Positions 27,245 to 35,219 of a DNA stretch of 64,000 bases are shown in pieces. The translations under genes were made by a program, and so were the position numbers. The notes below the pieces were generated by a model. That model was not told the origin of the DNA and ran no database searches. It saw nothing but the letters and a program-made list of their open reading frames with translations. This DNA is from Desulfatibacillum aliphaticivorans DSM 15576 (GTDB lineage: Bacteria > Desulfobacterota > Desulfobacteria > Desulfobacterales > Desulfatibacillaceae). How positions within the stretch are numbered: the first letter of the stretch is position 1; each line of letters opens with the position of its first letter. The DNA is taken from contig NZ_AUCT01000011.1 in the NCBI RefSeq assembly GCF_000429905.1, positions 124,001-188,000 on the forward strand, read 5' to 3'.

Positions 27245-28135
27245 ATGGATATTATGAAAATTCACAACCTGGTCAAGCAGTATCCCAAAGTCAGGGCCGT
27301 TGACGGCGTGTCGTTTGGGGTAAGGCAAGGGGTTTGCTTTGGCTTGCTTGGCCCCAACGGAGCGGGCAAAACCACCACTCTGGAAATTGTGGAAGGCATT
27401 ATTCCCCAAACCTCGGGGGAGGTGCTTTATAAAGGCAAGCCCCGGACCAGGGATTTCGCCCAGGAGGCGGGAATCCAGTTTCAATCCACGGCGCTTTTGT
27501 CGTTTTTGACGGTCAGGGAAACCCTGGCCACTTTCGCCCGGCTCTATAAAAACCCCATGGATCTGGACAAGCTGATCGAGCTCTGCCAGATGGAAGACAT
27601 CCTGGAGCGGTTTAACGATAAAATCTCCGGCGGGCAGAAGCAGCGCCTGCTTTTGGCTTTAGCTTTGGTCAACGACCCGGAGCTGGTTTTTCTGGACGAG
27701 CCGACCACGGGCCTGGATCCCCAGGCGCGCAGGAATGTGTGGAACATTGTGCGGACCATCAAGGCCCAGGGCAAAACCGTGGTTCTGACCACCCATTATA
27801 TGGAAGAGGCGGAAAAGCTCTGCGACGAAATCGCCATCATGGACCAGGGCGCCATCATCGCCCAGGGCAGCCCGGCCGATTTATTGCTGGAGCACGGCAA
27901 GGGCGTCCTGGCCAGCCTGCCGGCGTCCAGCTTCACCATCGATCCCATGACCCTGGCGGACAAGAAAATCCGGGTTCGCCAAAAAGGGGACAACATCCAA
28001 CTGCAGACCAAAGACATCAAAGGATGCCTTGAAAAGCTGCTTCAGGCTGGGGTGGATCTCCATTCCATCACGGTGAGGAGCCCGAATTTGGAGGACCTTT
28101 TTCTGGACCTCACGGGCCGCAGGTTACGCGAATGA
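27245..28135 (+). CDS. ABC transporter ATP-binding protein (ABC-2 exporter)
   Basis: A 296-aa ATPase. Walker A is LGPNGAGKTTT (about residues 36-46), the Q-loop is around AGIQFQSTAL, the signature is ISGGQKQRL, and Walker B is LVFLDEPTTGLD with the H-loop TTHYMEEAE. The C-terminal ~80 residues form the extra domain common in drug/polysaccharide/lipid ABC-2 ATPases. The ATG at 27245 has GAGG nine bases upstream; the frame extends to 27017 but without support. Its stop overlaps the permease start by four bases, so the two are translationally coupled. Confidence 0.93.
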   Translation: MDIMKIHNLVKQYPKVRAVDGVSFGVRQGVCFGLLGPNGAGKTTTLEIVEGIIPQTSGEVLYKGKPRTRDFAQEAGIQFQSTALLSFLTVRETLATFARLYKNPMDLDKLIELCQMEDILERFNDKISGGQKQRLLLALALVNDPELVFLDEPTTGLDPQARRNVWNIVRTIKAQGKTVVLTTHYMEEAEKLCDEIAIMDQGAIIAQGSPADLLLEHGKGVLASLPASSFTIDPMTLADKKIRVRQKGDNIQLQTKDIKGCLEKLLQAGVDLHSITVRSPNLEDLFLDLTGRRLRE

Positions 28136-29169
28136 AAGCATTTTGGGCCTTATTCACAGCCCGCAACAAAGAATTTTACCGGGACCGGGCGGGCTTGTTC
28201 TGGAACATCGCCTTTCCGTTCCTGATTATTGCGGGCTTCGCCGCCATATTCGGACGGGGGGCTGAGCCGACCTACAAAATGGGGATCGTCCCCAGCCAGG
28301 GAGAGGTTCTTTCCTACGAACTTCCGGCCCAGGTGGAGGACTCGCCTTTTTTCTCCAAAGTGGAAATGCCGGATAAGGACGAAGCCCTGGAAAAGCTGGC
28401 GGAGCACCGGCTGGATATAGCGGTCCAGGCCGGGACAGAGCCTTTAAGCTATTGGGTGTCGGACACCTCGCCTAAAGGGGCCATCGCCGGGGATATTCTG
28501 GAAGCCGCCGCGGCCGATCCGGAAGTTTTGAAAAACTATACCGCCCGGCAGACCATCGAGGGCTTTCAGGTGGATTACATCGACTGGCTCTTTCCGGGAA
28601 TCCTGGGCATGAACATGATGTTTTCCGCCCTGTTCGGCGTGGGATTCGTGGTGGTCCGGTACAGGAAGAACAACGTGCTGAAGCGCCTGGCGGCCACGCC
28701 CCTGAGCGCGTTCCAGTTTTTAAGCGCCCACGTGGTCTCGCGGCTTCTGGTCATCATGTTTTCCACCCTCCTGGTTTACATCGCCTGCGTGCTCATGTTC
28801 GGGTTTCAATGCAAGGGATCGTACTTGGCCTTGATTACGGTGTTCATGCTGGGCGGCGCCTCCCATGTGTCCTTGGCCATGGTCATCGCCTCCCGGGGCT
28901 CTAACGAGGAATTCGCCTCCGGCCTTTTGAACCTGCTTTCCTGGCCCATGATGTTTTTGTCCGAGGTGTGGTTTTCCATCGAAGGCGCTCCCGGCTGGGT
29001 GAAGGGGATTTCGCAAGTCCTGCCCCTGACCCACGTGACGTCCGGCATGCGGGAGGTCATGAGCTACGGCGGAGGATTCGCGGAAATTTTACCCCAAATC
29101 CTCATCCTGGCCCTGATCACCACCGTATTCATGGCCCTGGGCTCCTGGATGTTCAAGTGGACCGGTTAG
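28132..29169 (+). CDS. ABC-2 type transporter permease
   Basis: A 345-aa membrane subunit. TM1 lies at about 20-40, then an outer domain of about 120 residues, then five helices from about residue 157 (WLFPGILGMNMMFSALFGVGFVV) to the end. The cytoplasmic RYRKNNVLKRLAATPLS segment is the conserved element contacting the ATPase. ATGA overlap with the upstream gene shows they work as a pair. It is related to, but clearly different from, the permeases at the left edge of the window. The substrate is unknown. Confidence 0.92.
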   Translation: MKAFWALFTARNKEFYRDRAGLFWNIAFPFLIIAGFAAIFGRGAEPTYKMGIVPSQGEVLSYELPAQVEDSPFFSKVEMPDKDEALEKLAEHRLDIAVQAGTEPLSYWVSDTSPKGAIAGDILEAAAADPEVLKNYTARQTIEGFQVDYIDWLFPGILGMNMMFSALFGVGFVVVRYRKNNVLKRLAATPLSAFQFLSAHVVSRLLVIMFSTLLVYIACVLMFGFQCKGSYLALITVFMLGGASHVSLAMVIASRGSNEEFASGLLNLLSWPMMFLSEVWFSIEGAPGWVKGISQVLPLTHVTSGMREVMSYGGGFAEILPQILILALITTVFMALGSWMFKWTG

Positions 29170-29518
29170 AGGCAAATTTTGGGAAATGGTTTTCACATTA
29201 TATTTGAAGCCTTGCCTAAGACCATAAGGATTTCAACTCCAATACGGGCGTCAATAAACTCCCTCCCCCTTGACGGGGGAGGGTTGGGGTGGGGGTGACC
29301 TCTATACAGCGAGGAGACCTCGCGACTACGGCGCGGAGACCGCGCAACTCCCCCCCATCCTGTCCTTCCCCCGCCAGGGGGGAAGGGACCATGATTCCCG
29401 GGCTCTGGTATATAGGCAGGTCTGCGGCGCAGACATAATTTCTAAATTTCAAAAACTTATTTTCAATCTCAAAGATTGAATTGCCAAAAGGGAGCGCCCT
29501 GGCGCAGACGGATAAATC
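29170..29518. repeat. Gene-free region with palindromic repeats (family C locus 2)
   Basis: Two hairpin units lie here: GCGAGGAGACCTCGC plus GACTAC at 29309-29329 and GCGCGGAGACCGCGC plus AACTC at 29331-29350. Around them are CCCTCCCC/GGGGAGGG-type palindromes (29263-29284 and 29350-29390). Near the right end TTCAATC and GATTGAA (29462-29480) form a small hairpin before the glycosyltransferase gene. Confidence 0.65.
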
Positions 29519-30691
29519 ATGGGGTTTCGCGTAATATTCAGCTCGCCGACCTACGGCCTGAGCGGCGTCAACACGGCCGTTTCCAACCTGATTCGGGAAC
29601 TGAACCGCAGGGGGCATGACGCCCGCCTGCTTTTGACCAATCCCAAGGCGCCCGACCCCATGCCCATGCCGGCGCCCCACGACGTCCCGGCTTATTTCCT
29701 GCCCGCCAGGCCCAAGGCGACCCTCAAGGCCCGGCAAAAGGCCTTGCTGAACTATCTGGAAAGCCTGGCGCCTTGCATTTACGTTCCCGGCTACGATTTC
29801 GACCACTCCTGCGTCTGCCCCGCCCTTTCGGAAAAAGTCATGGTCTGCGGGGTGGTCCACAGCGACGATCCGGTGCATTACGACCACGTGCAGCGCCTGG
29901 GCGCCTCATGGAACGCCGTGGTGTGCGTCAGCCGCGCCATCGCAGCCAGGGTGCAAGAGGACCTGCCGGACCTGGCCTCCCGGACGCATGTCATTCCGTC
30001 GGGCGTGGCCGTCACATCCTTGAGGCGAGGCCCGGCCCGGCCCGGCGCCATCCTGCGCATCATCTACACGGGCAGGCTGATTCAGCATCAAAAGCGGATT
30101 ATGGATTTGGCCGCCTTAACGGAAAGGCTGGAGCAAAGGCATGTCCCCTATTCCCTGACCATCATCGGAGGAGGCCCCCAGGCCGAAGAACTAAAAAACG
30201 CCCTGGCGCCGCAAATCAAACGGGGCGTTGTAACCCTGACAGGAACCCTGCCCAACGACCAGGTTCTTCGCCACCTTGTGGAGCACGACGCCCTGGTCCT
30301 GACCTCGGATTTTGAAGGAACGCCCGTCTCCCTTTTGGAAGCCATGGCCGCCGGATGCGTCCCGGTAGTGACGGACATCCCCAGCGGCATACCCGAACTG
30401 GTGGAGGACGGCGTGAACGGATTTTGCGTACCCGTGGGAGACATGGAAACCTTCGCCCAAAGGCTGGAGTTTTTGGCCCACGACCCGGAATTGCGCACTA
30501 AACTGGCGGATCAGGCCAGGGAATCCATTCGGGACAGCCGTTTCTCACTGGAAAACGTTGCCCAGGACCATTTGGATTTGTTTGAACAAATGGCCCGGAA
30601 CCGGGATTCCGGCGCCTTCCACCGCGAACCAAAACCCATGGGGTCAAATCTACGTTTGACGTTTGAGAAGATTTTTCGTCTCAAACGTTAA
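29519..30691 (+). CDS. Glycosyltransferase family 4 (GT-B)
   Basis: A 390-aa retaining GT-B glycosyltransferase. The N-terminal domain begins FRVIFSSPTYGLSGVNTAVSNL with the Gly-rich acceptor loop. The C-terminal domain has IYTGRLIQHQKRI, the nucleotide-sugar motif IIGGGPQAEEL, and the conserved E-x7-E element in EGTPVSLLEAMAAGC and SGIPELVEDGVNGF. The nearest AGGGAG is far upstream of the ATG, so the ribosome site is weak. The last ~19 codons and the stop are written by a dispersed repeat (family A), an add-on the family lacks. Sugar donor and acceptor are unknown. Confidence 0.88.
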   Translation: MGFRVIFSSPTYGLSGVNTAVSNLIRELNRRGHDARLLLTNPKAPDPMPMPAPHDVPAYFLPARPKATLKARQKALLNYLESLAPCIYVPGYDFDHSCVCPALSEKVMVCGVVHSDDPVHYDHVQRLGASWNAVVCVSRAIAARVQEDLPDLASRTHVIPSGVAVTSLRRGPARPGAILRIIYTGRLIQHQKRIMDLAALTERLEQRHVPYSLTIIGGGPQAEELKNALAPQIKRGVVTLTGTLPNDQVLRHLVEHDALVLTSDFEGTPVSLLEAMAAGCVPVVTDIPSGIPELVEDGVNGFCVPVGDMETFAQRLEFLAHDPELRTKLADQARESIRDSRFSLENVAQDHLDLFEQMARNRDSGAFHREPKPMGSNLRLTFEKIFRLKR

Positions 30692-30694
30692 ACG
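30638..30694. repeat. Dispersed repeat family A, inverted pair overlapping a gene end
   Basis: A full minus-orientation copy (30638-30666, containing CTACGTTTGACGTTTGA) faces a shorter plus-orientation copy (30681-30694, TCAAACGTTAAACG). ACGTTTGAGA and TCTCAAACGT can form a 10-bp stem. It covers the C-terminal codons and stop of the glycosyltransferase gene. Confidence 0.8.
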
Positions 30695-30730
30695 CAGCCT
30701 TATGCATGGTGAACGCAACCGGCGAAGGGT

Positions 30731-30763
30731 AGCCCCGGCAAAGCAGTATCCTGCCTGGGTGCG
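30731..30763. repeat. Short dispersed hairpin repeat (family D), copy 2
   Basis: Contains CCCCGGCAAAGCAGTATCC followed by TGCCTGGG; GGCA and TGCC pair. Related to copies at 11446, 37811 and 37943. Confidence 0.45.
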
Positions 30764-30830
30764 CAAGCACATGTAATTTGACCTGCACAGGAACTGAAGG
30801 CAAAGGCGTTTTTATATCAGTGACGATTCT

Positions 30831-30982
30831 TGAAGTTCATAGATTTCATATAGTTGCCATATGCATTCCCACGCGCAGCATGGGAACGAGTCTTTAATCG
30901 CCGTTTCCGCCCGTCGTCCTTCCCAGAATCCTGCATTCGTTCCCGGCGGCGCCTCAAACGTCAAACGTAGATTTGACCCCAT
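30831..30982. repeat. Dispersed repeat family B copy 2 joined to a family A copy
   Basis: 30831-30953 matches 23831-23955 along its length. It is immediately followed, with no spacer, by a plus-orientation family A element at 30954-30982 (TCAAACGTCAAACGTAG...). No gene is seen in 30695-31058. Confidence 0.75.
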
Positions 30983-30992
30983 GCCCTTGAAC

Positions 30993-31034
30993 AAAAAAGC
31001 CCGGCCTGCTTGGTTAGAAAGCATGGCCGGGCTT
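30993..31034 (-). terminator. Long stem-loop terminator of htpX
   Basis: AAGCCCGGCC (30997-31006) pairs with GGCCGGGCTT (31025-31034), extended inward by TGCTT/AAGCA. On the minus strand it is followed by six T residues (30998-30993). It lies 25 bp after the htpX stop codon. Confidence 0.85.
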
Positions 31035-31058
31035 GGTAATTTTTTATGGTGTGGAGCG

Positions 31059-31991
31059 CTATTTCAGGGAGTCCCAAAAATCCTTGGCGCTGTCTTCGGC
31101 GTTTCTGGCCGTCCTGCTAGGGCCGCTGGGCGCGCCGCCGCTTTGGGGGCGTGCTCCGGTCAGGCGGGCGATTCTTTCCTCCAGCGGAGGATGGGTGGAA
31201 AACAGGCTGGCCAGGCTCTTGCCGGACAAGGGATTCACAATGAACATGTGGGCCGTGGCGGGCTCAGCGTCCATGGGGATGCGTCCGGAATAGGCTCCCA
31301 GCTTGGCCAGGGCGTTAGCCAGGCCTTTGGGATTTCCGGCGATTTGGGCGCCCGTGGCGTCGGCCTGGTACTCCCGGGTGCGTGATATGGTCATCTGGAT
31401 GAGCGCCGCTCCGATGGGCGCCAGGATAGCCATGATGAGCATGCCTGCAAAGCCCAGGGGGTTGTCGTCGTCATTCCCGCCGAAGCCTCCGAAGATGGCG
31501 CCCCATTTAGCCATGCTGGCCAGGAACATGACGGCTCCGGCCATGGTGGCGGCGATGGTTCCAATGAGGATGTCCCGATTCTTCACATGGGCCAGTTCAT
31601 GGGCCAAAACTCCGGCCAACTCCTCCCGGTTCATGAGGTTGAGCAAGCCTTCGGTGACCGCCACCACGGCGTGCTCCGGGTTGCGGCCCGTGGCGAAGGC
31701 GTTGGGCGCCTGCTGGGGGATGATGTACACCTTGGGCATGGGAAGCCCGGCGTTGGAGGACAGCCTTTGCACGATCCCGTAAAGCTCCGAAGCCTGCCCG
31801 GGGCTGACTTCCTTGGCCCGATACATCTTCAGGACGATTTTATCCGAATACCAATAACTGAAAAAATTCATGCCCACGGCCATAATCAGGGCGAATGTCA
31901 TTCCCGCCCTGCCGCCGATCAGTTGCCCGACAATAAGTAAAAAGGCCGTCATGGCCGTTAAAAGCATTACACTCTTGATCTGGTTGCCCAT
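31059..31991 (-). CDS. htpX: Membrane zinc metalloprotease HtpX
   Basis: A 310-aa M48-family inner-membrane protease involved in quality control of membrane proteins. Two N-terminal helices (about 8-46), the zinc motif H131-E-L-A-H135, two more helices (about 145-200), and the third ligand Glu in SRTREYQADATGA. The C-terminal ~40 residues are a polar Gly/Pro-rich tail, slightly longer than in short homologues. AAGGAGG lies ahead of the ATG. The gene has its own strong terminator. Confidence 0.96.
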   Translation of the reverse strand: MGNQIKSVMLLTAMTAFLLIVGQLIGGRAGMTFALIMAVGMNFFSYWYSDKIVLKMYRAKEVSPGQASELYGIVQRLSSNAGLPMPKVYIIPQQAPNAFATGRNPEHAVVAVTEGLLNLMNREELAGVLAHELAHVKNRDILIGTIAATMAGAVMFLASMAKWGAIFGGFGGNDDDNPLGFAGMLIMAILAPIGAALIQMTISRTREYQADATGAQIAGNPKGLANALAKLGAYSGRIPMDAEPATAHMFIVNPLSGKSLASLFSTHPPLEERIARLTGARPQSGGAPSGPSRTARNAEDSAKDFWDSLK

Positions 31992-32103
31992 TAATTATTT
32001 CCTCCTTCAAAGTGGTCCTTGCACAAAGTGCGGGCCTATACAGGCAAAAAATAACCATGAAAAACGGGCGCGCAAGATCATTTCGGCCGGTCGCAGGCCG
32101 AAT

Positions 32104-32823
32104 TTAAGCGAGGCCGAGGTTCCTTTGAATGACCGGCGGATCCTGCTCCCGGATTATCCCGGCAAGGGGGGAGCGGATGCGCTTTTTGATCTCGGCGAAG
32201 GCGTCGGGATGGAACGCCAGCATTTCTCCGGCCATGGCCTTGGCCCGGTCCATCAACTCCTCCAGGGGCGAAATCTGGTCCGCAAACCCGATTTCCAGGG
32301 CCTCCGGCCCGCCGTATCTGCGGCCGAAAAGGGCCATGTCCCGAAAAGCGCGCGGGGAGAGGATTTCCCGCATAATGGCGATCTGGCCAGGGATGAACGG
32401 CTTGTTGATGTGCACCTCGGGAAAGCACACCCATCCGCGATCCTCGCGCATGATGCGATAGTCGCAGCATCCGGCGATAAAGGCGCCTTCTCCGTAGGTA
32501 TGGCCGTTCATGACGGCGATGATCGGCTTGGGGAACACACACAGGTCCGCCAGAAAAGAAGAAGCGCCTTCCAGGAGAGCGCGGATCAATTCAATATCTG
32601 AATAGTTGGCGGCCATCCAGTCCAGATCATACCCATTGGAGAAAAACTTCTCCAGGCCGCTGGCCAGAATAACCGCCTTGATGTCCGCGTTTTCCTTGAC
32701 GACCTGAAAGGCCCGGGTCAACTCCTGAATAAATGGGCCGTTGACCCTGTTTTCCGGCGCCCGGTTCATGGTTACGATTCCCAGATCGTCCTGCACTTGA
32801 ATGTCTATGTATTCGAAATTCAT
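32104..32823 (-). CDS. Enoyl-CoA hydratase/isomerase family protein (ECI-like)
   Basis: A 239-aa crotonase-fold protein. The first oxyanion-hole segment reads LEKFFSNGYDLDW in place of the usual FCAGxDL, and the second NGHTYGEGAFIAGCCDYRI; both recall delta3-enoyl-CoA isomerases of the plant peroxisomal type. EVHINKPFIPG is at the usual place of catalytic Glu residues in hydratases, so isomerase rather than hydratase activity is likely (inference). The ATG at 32823 has AAGGAG. A MarR gene lies 79 bp upstream on the same strand, possibly its regulator. Confidence 0.87.
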   Translation of the reverse strand: MNFEYIDIQVQDDLGIVTMNRAPENRVNGPFIQELTRAFQVVKENADIKAVILASGLEKFFSNGYDLDWMAANYSDIELIRALLEGASSFLADLCVFPKPIIAVMNGHTYGEGAFIAGCCDYRIMREDRGWVCFPEVHINKPFIPGQIAIMREILSPRAFRDMALFGRRYGGPEALEIGFADQISPLEELMDRAKAMAGEMLAFHPDAFAEIKKRIRSPLAGIIREQDPPVIQRNLGLA

Positions 32824-32902
32824 GGCTTCTCCTTTTTGGTTTAGGGGTGAATTCCATCCTCCAAAACAATATGTGCCGCAGTCAAACATTGAGGCAAAAA
32901 AT

Positions 32903-33364
32903 TTATCCCGCGGGAAAAATATCCAAAAACGACTTCATGACGCCCACAAACGAAAGAATCTCCTCCCCGGAAAGGCCGTCCAGAATCTTTTGGTTGGCGG
33001 CTCTTACAATGGGCTTGGCAAGGGCGGCCTGCTCCCTGCCTTTGTCCGTGATGTCCACCAAGAACTGGCGGCGGTCCTCCGGGTTGACTCTTCGAACCAC
33101 GCACCCGCTTTTTTCCAGCCGGTCCATAAGGCGGGTGAGCGCCGAGTTTTCCATCTCCAATTGGGCGCAAAAGTCTCCCATGGATATGCCGTCATTTTTC
33201 TCCAGCATGAACAGGACTCCCAATTGGGCCAGGGAGACCTCCAGGCCCGCCGCCTTCATTTCCTTTTTAAAAAAGCGGGAGGTTCTGGATTGCACTTTAG
33301 CCATGAGCAGGAAAATGCGGTAATTTTTCAAGTCCGTCTCTTGCAGTTCGGGCATTTGGATCAT
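32903..33364 (-). CDS. MarR-family transcriptional regulator
   Basis: A 153-aa winged-helix regulator. The helix-turn-helix is ISMGDFCAQLEMENSALTRL with the wing around RRVNPEDRRQFLVDITDKG; N- and C-terminal helices form the dimer interface. AAGGAAA precedes the ATG. A perfect 17-bp palindrome overlaps the likely -35 box upstream (33444-33460), the expected place for autorepression. The adjacent downstream crotonase gene suggests an acyl-CoA or aromatic ligand (inference). Confidence 0.92.
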   Translation of the reverse strand: MIQMPELQETDLKNYRIFLLMAKVQSRTSRFFKKEMKAAGLEVSLAQLGVLFMLEKNDGISMGDFCAQLEMENSALTRLMDRLEKSGCVVRRVNPEDRRQFLVDITDKGREQAALAKPIVRAANQKILDGLSGEEILSFVGVMKSFLDIFPAG

Positions 33365-33443
33365 TTTTTCCTTATTTTTTATGGGGGTTTATATCAAAGG
33401 CTGTACAGGGGCCGATTTATTTGCTACGAACAATATTTGATTA

Positions 33444-33460
33444 TGACAAATAATTTGTCA
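33444..33460 (-). promoter_or_regulatory. Putative MarR operator overlapping its promoter
   Basis: TGACAAAT-a-ATTTGTCA is a perfect inverted repeat. On the minus strand it begins inside a consensus TTGACA -35 box (33461-33456); a weak AAATAT lies 17 bp on. It is about 80-100 bp upstream of the MarR start codon. Confidence 0.6.
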
Positions 33461-33546
33461 AGGATTTTTCGAAGGGCGCCGGCCTATTCAAAACGGAGCG
33501 GCGGAAACATATATTACAAGGGTGAAAGGAGAGCTGAGGAACTCAA

Positions 33547-33575
33547 TTGACGGGCTGACGGGCGGATGATACTAT
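33547..33575 (+). promoter_or_regulatory. Sigma-70 promoter for the DUF4124 gene
   Basis: TTGACG (33547-33552) and TACTAT (33570-33575) are separated by exactly 17 bp. A start near 33582 would give a leader of about 110 nt. No gene is seen in 33461-33691. Confidence 0.6.
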
Positions 33576-33691
33576 TCTCAAATCCCGCGGCCGGAAATAT
33601 TCGGCTTTCCGGGAGGATACAAGCCGGATCAGAATGTTGAGCGTTATGGAATGGGGGATTTCCCACGCGAACCTTTACGCCGGAGAATATT

Positions 33692-34261
33692 ATGAAACAG
33701 ATTGCGCTATGCGCCTTTGCGGCCTTTTTGCTTTTTGCCTGGACTCAGGACGGATTTGCGGAGATCTATTCCTACCGGGACGAGAACGGAAACCTGGTGT
33801 TTTCGGACGCCCCGCCTGACGCCGCCGAGGTCCCCCCTTCCCAGGTGCAGGTTACCAGGGAAGTTGCTCCATCGCCTTCTCCACGGACTTCCTCCGGCAA
33901 GGCCGAAAACGGGAGGAAGGGCGTTAACGCGCCTCCCGGCCAGTCCGTCGCCCCGAAAAAGAAAAAGCCGAGCAATGCGGAGATTCAGGCCTATATCGAG
34001 GGCCGTAACAGGCTGAATGAAGAGGCCCGGGAATTGAGGGAAGAGAGGGACGCCCTGCAGGAGGAGGCGAATGCGCTTGCGGAAGAGGGCAAAAGAATAC
34101 GAAAAAGAAGCGCCATGCGGGTTCATAACACCAAGGTTCAGGAAGTGAACGACAAAATTATGGCCCTATCGGAAAAGGCCAGGGATCATGATCGCAGGGT
34201 CCGGGCCTATGAAGAGGAACATCAGGATATAATAGACGCCCTGACCGCCGGAAACAATTAG
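33692..34261 (+). CDS. Exported DUF4124-domain protein
   Basis: A 189-aa periplasmic protein. A signal peptide of about 23 residues ends near DGFA. The DUF4124 motif IYSYRDENGNLVFSDAPPD follows directly (about 25-50). Then comes a Pro/Ser/Lys-rich linker and a highly charged coiled coil (about 100-185). GGAGAA precedes the ATG. The family has no defined role; the domain is common on envelope proteins. It lies 34 bp before the MoxR gene and may share its transcript. Confidence 0.82.
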   Translation: MKQIALCAFAAFLLFAWTQDGFAEIYSYRDENGNLVFSDAPPDAAEVPPSQVQVTREVAPSPSPRTSSGKAENGRKGVNAPPGQSVAPKKKKPSNAEIQAYIEGRNRLNEEARELREERDALQEEANALAEEGKRIRKRSAMRVHNTKVQEVNDKIMALSEKARDHDRRVRAYEEEHQDIIDALTAGNN

Positions 34262-34295
34262 CGCGGACGGGGGGTTTCATGAATTCGAGGTATTT

Positions 34296-35219
34296 ATGCT
34301 ATTTGAAAGTGTCGAAGACGTAAAAATCAAGCTGGAAGACGCCGATTACATATGCTCCAAGCTGGCGGCCACGGTGGTCTTTCTGGCCAGCGCCACCAAC
34401 AAGCCTGTTTTGGTGGAAGGCCCTGCGGGCGTTGGCAAGACCGAGTTGGCCAAGGCGGTTTCCCGCTGCCTGAACCGCGAGTTGATCCGGCTGCAGTGCT
34501 ACGAAGGCCTGGACGAGGCCAAAGCCCTGTATGAATGGGAATACGCCAAGCAGCTTTTGTACACCCAAATGGTCAAGGACAAGATTCACGACGTCATCGA
34601 AGCGTCCAGTTCCCTGTCCGACGCCGTGGACAAGATCGCCGCCCAGGAAGACGCTTTCTTTTCCGAACGCTTTATCCAGCCCAGGCCGTTGCTGTCGGCC
34701 ATCACCTCCCAGGAGCCCGTGGTGCTTCTGGTGGACGAGGTGGACAAATCGGACCCGGAATTCGAGGCTTTTCTGCTTGAAATCCTCTCCGACTTTCAGG
34801 TGACCATCCCGGAACTTGGCACCAAGAAGGCCGTGGCCATCCCCTTTGTTTTTTTGACGTCCAACAACTATCGGGACATGTCAGACGCCCTCAAGCGCCG
34901 GTGCATCCACTTGTATATCGATTATCCGGACCGGGACCTGGAAGCCCGCATCGTCCGGCTCAAACAGCCGGGCATCAACGACACGCTGGTTTTACAGCTT
35001 GTGGACGCCATCCGCGAAATCCGGGACCTGGATTTGAAAAAGAAGCCCTGCATTTCAGAAACCCTGGACTGGGCGCAATCCCTGATGGTGCTCCAGGTGG
35101 GCGATTTGAGCCAGGACATTATCCGGGACACCCTGAGCGTCATCACCAAATACCGCTCGGACACGGAAAAAGTCATGAAGTACATGGAAGACATGTCTAA
35201 AAAGGCCGGCATACAATGA
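34296..35219 (+). CDS. MoxR-family AAA+ ATPase
   Basis: A 307-aa AAA+ protein. Walker A is VEGPAGVGKTELAK (about 42-55), Walker B is VVLLVDEVDKSDPEFE, sensor 1 is FLTSNNYRDMSDAL with the arginine finger KRRCIHL, and a C-terminal helical lid follows. MoxR ATPases act as chaperones that insert cofactors or activate targets, nearly always with a VWA-domain partner. The partner gene follows with a four-base overlap, so the two are translationally coupled. Confidence 0.92.
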   Translation: MLFESVEDVKIKLEDADYICSKLAATVVFLASATNKPVLVEGPAGVGKTELAKAVSRCLNRELIRLQCYEGLDEAKALYEWEYAKQLLYTQMVKDKIHDVIEASSSLSDAVDKIAAQEDAFFSERFIQPRPLLSAITSQEPVVLLVDEVDKSDPEFEAFLLEILSDFQVTIPELGTKKAVAIPFVFLTSNNYRDMSDALKRRCIHLYIDYPDRDLEARIVRLKQPGINDTLVLQLVDAIREIRDLDLKKKPCISETLDWAQSLMVLQVGDLSQDIIRDTLSVITKYRSDTEKVMKYMEDMSKKAGIQ

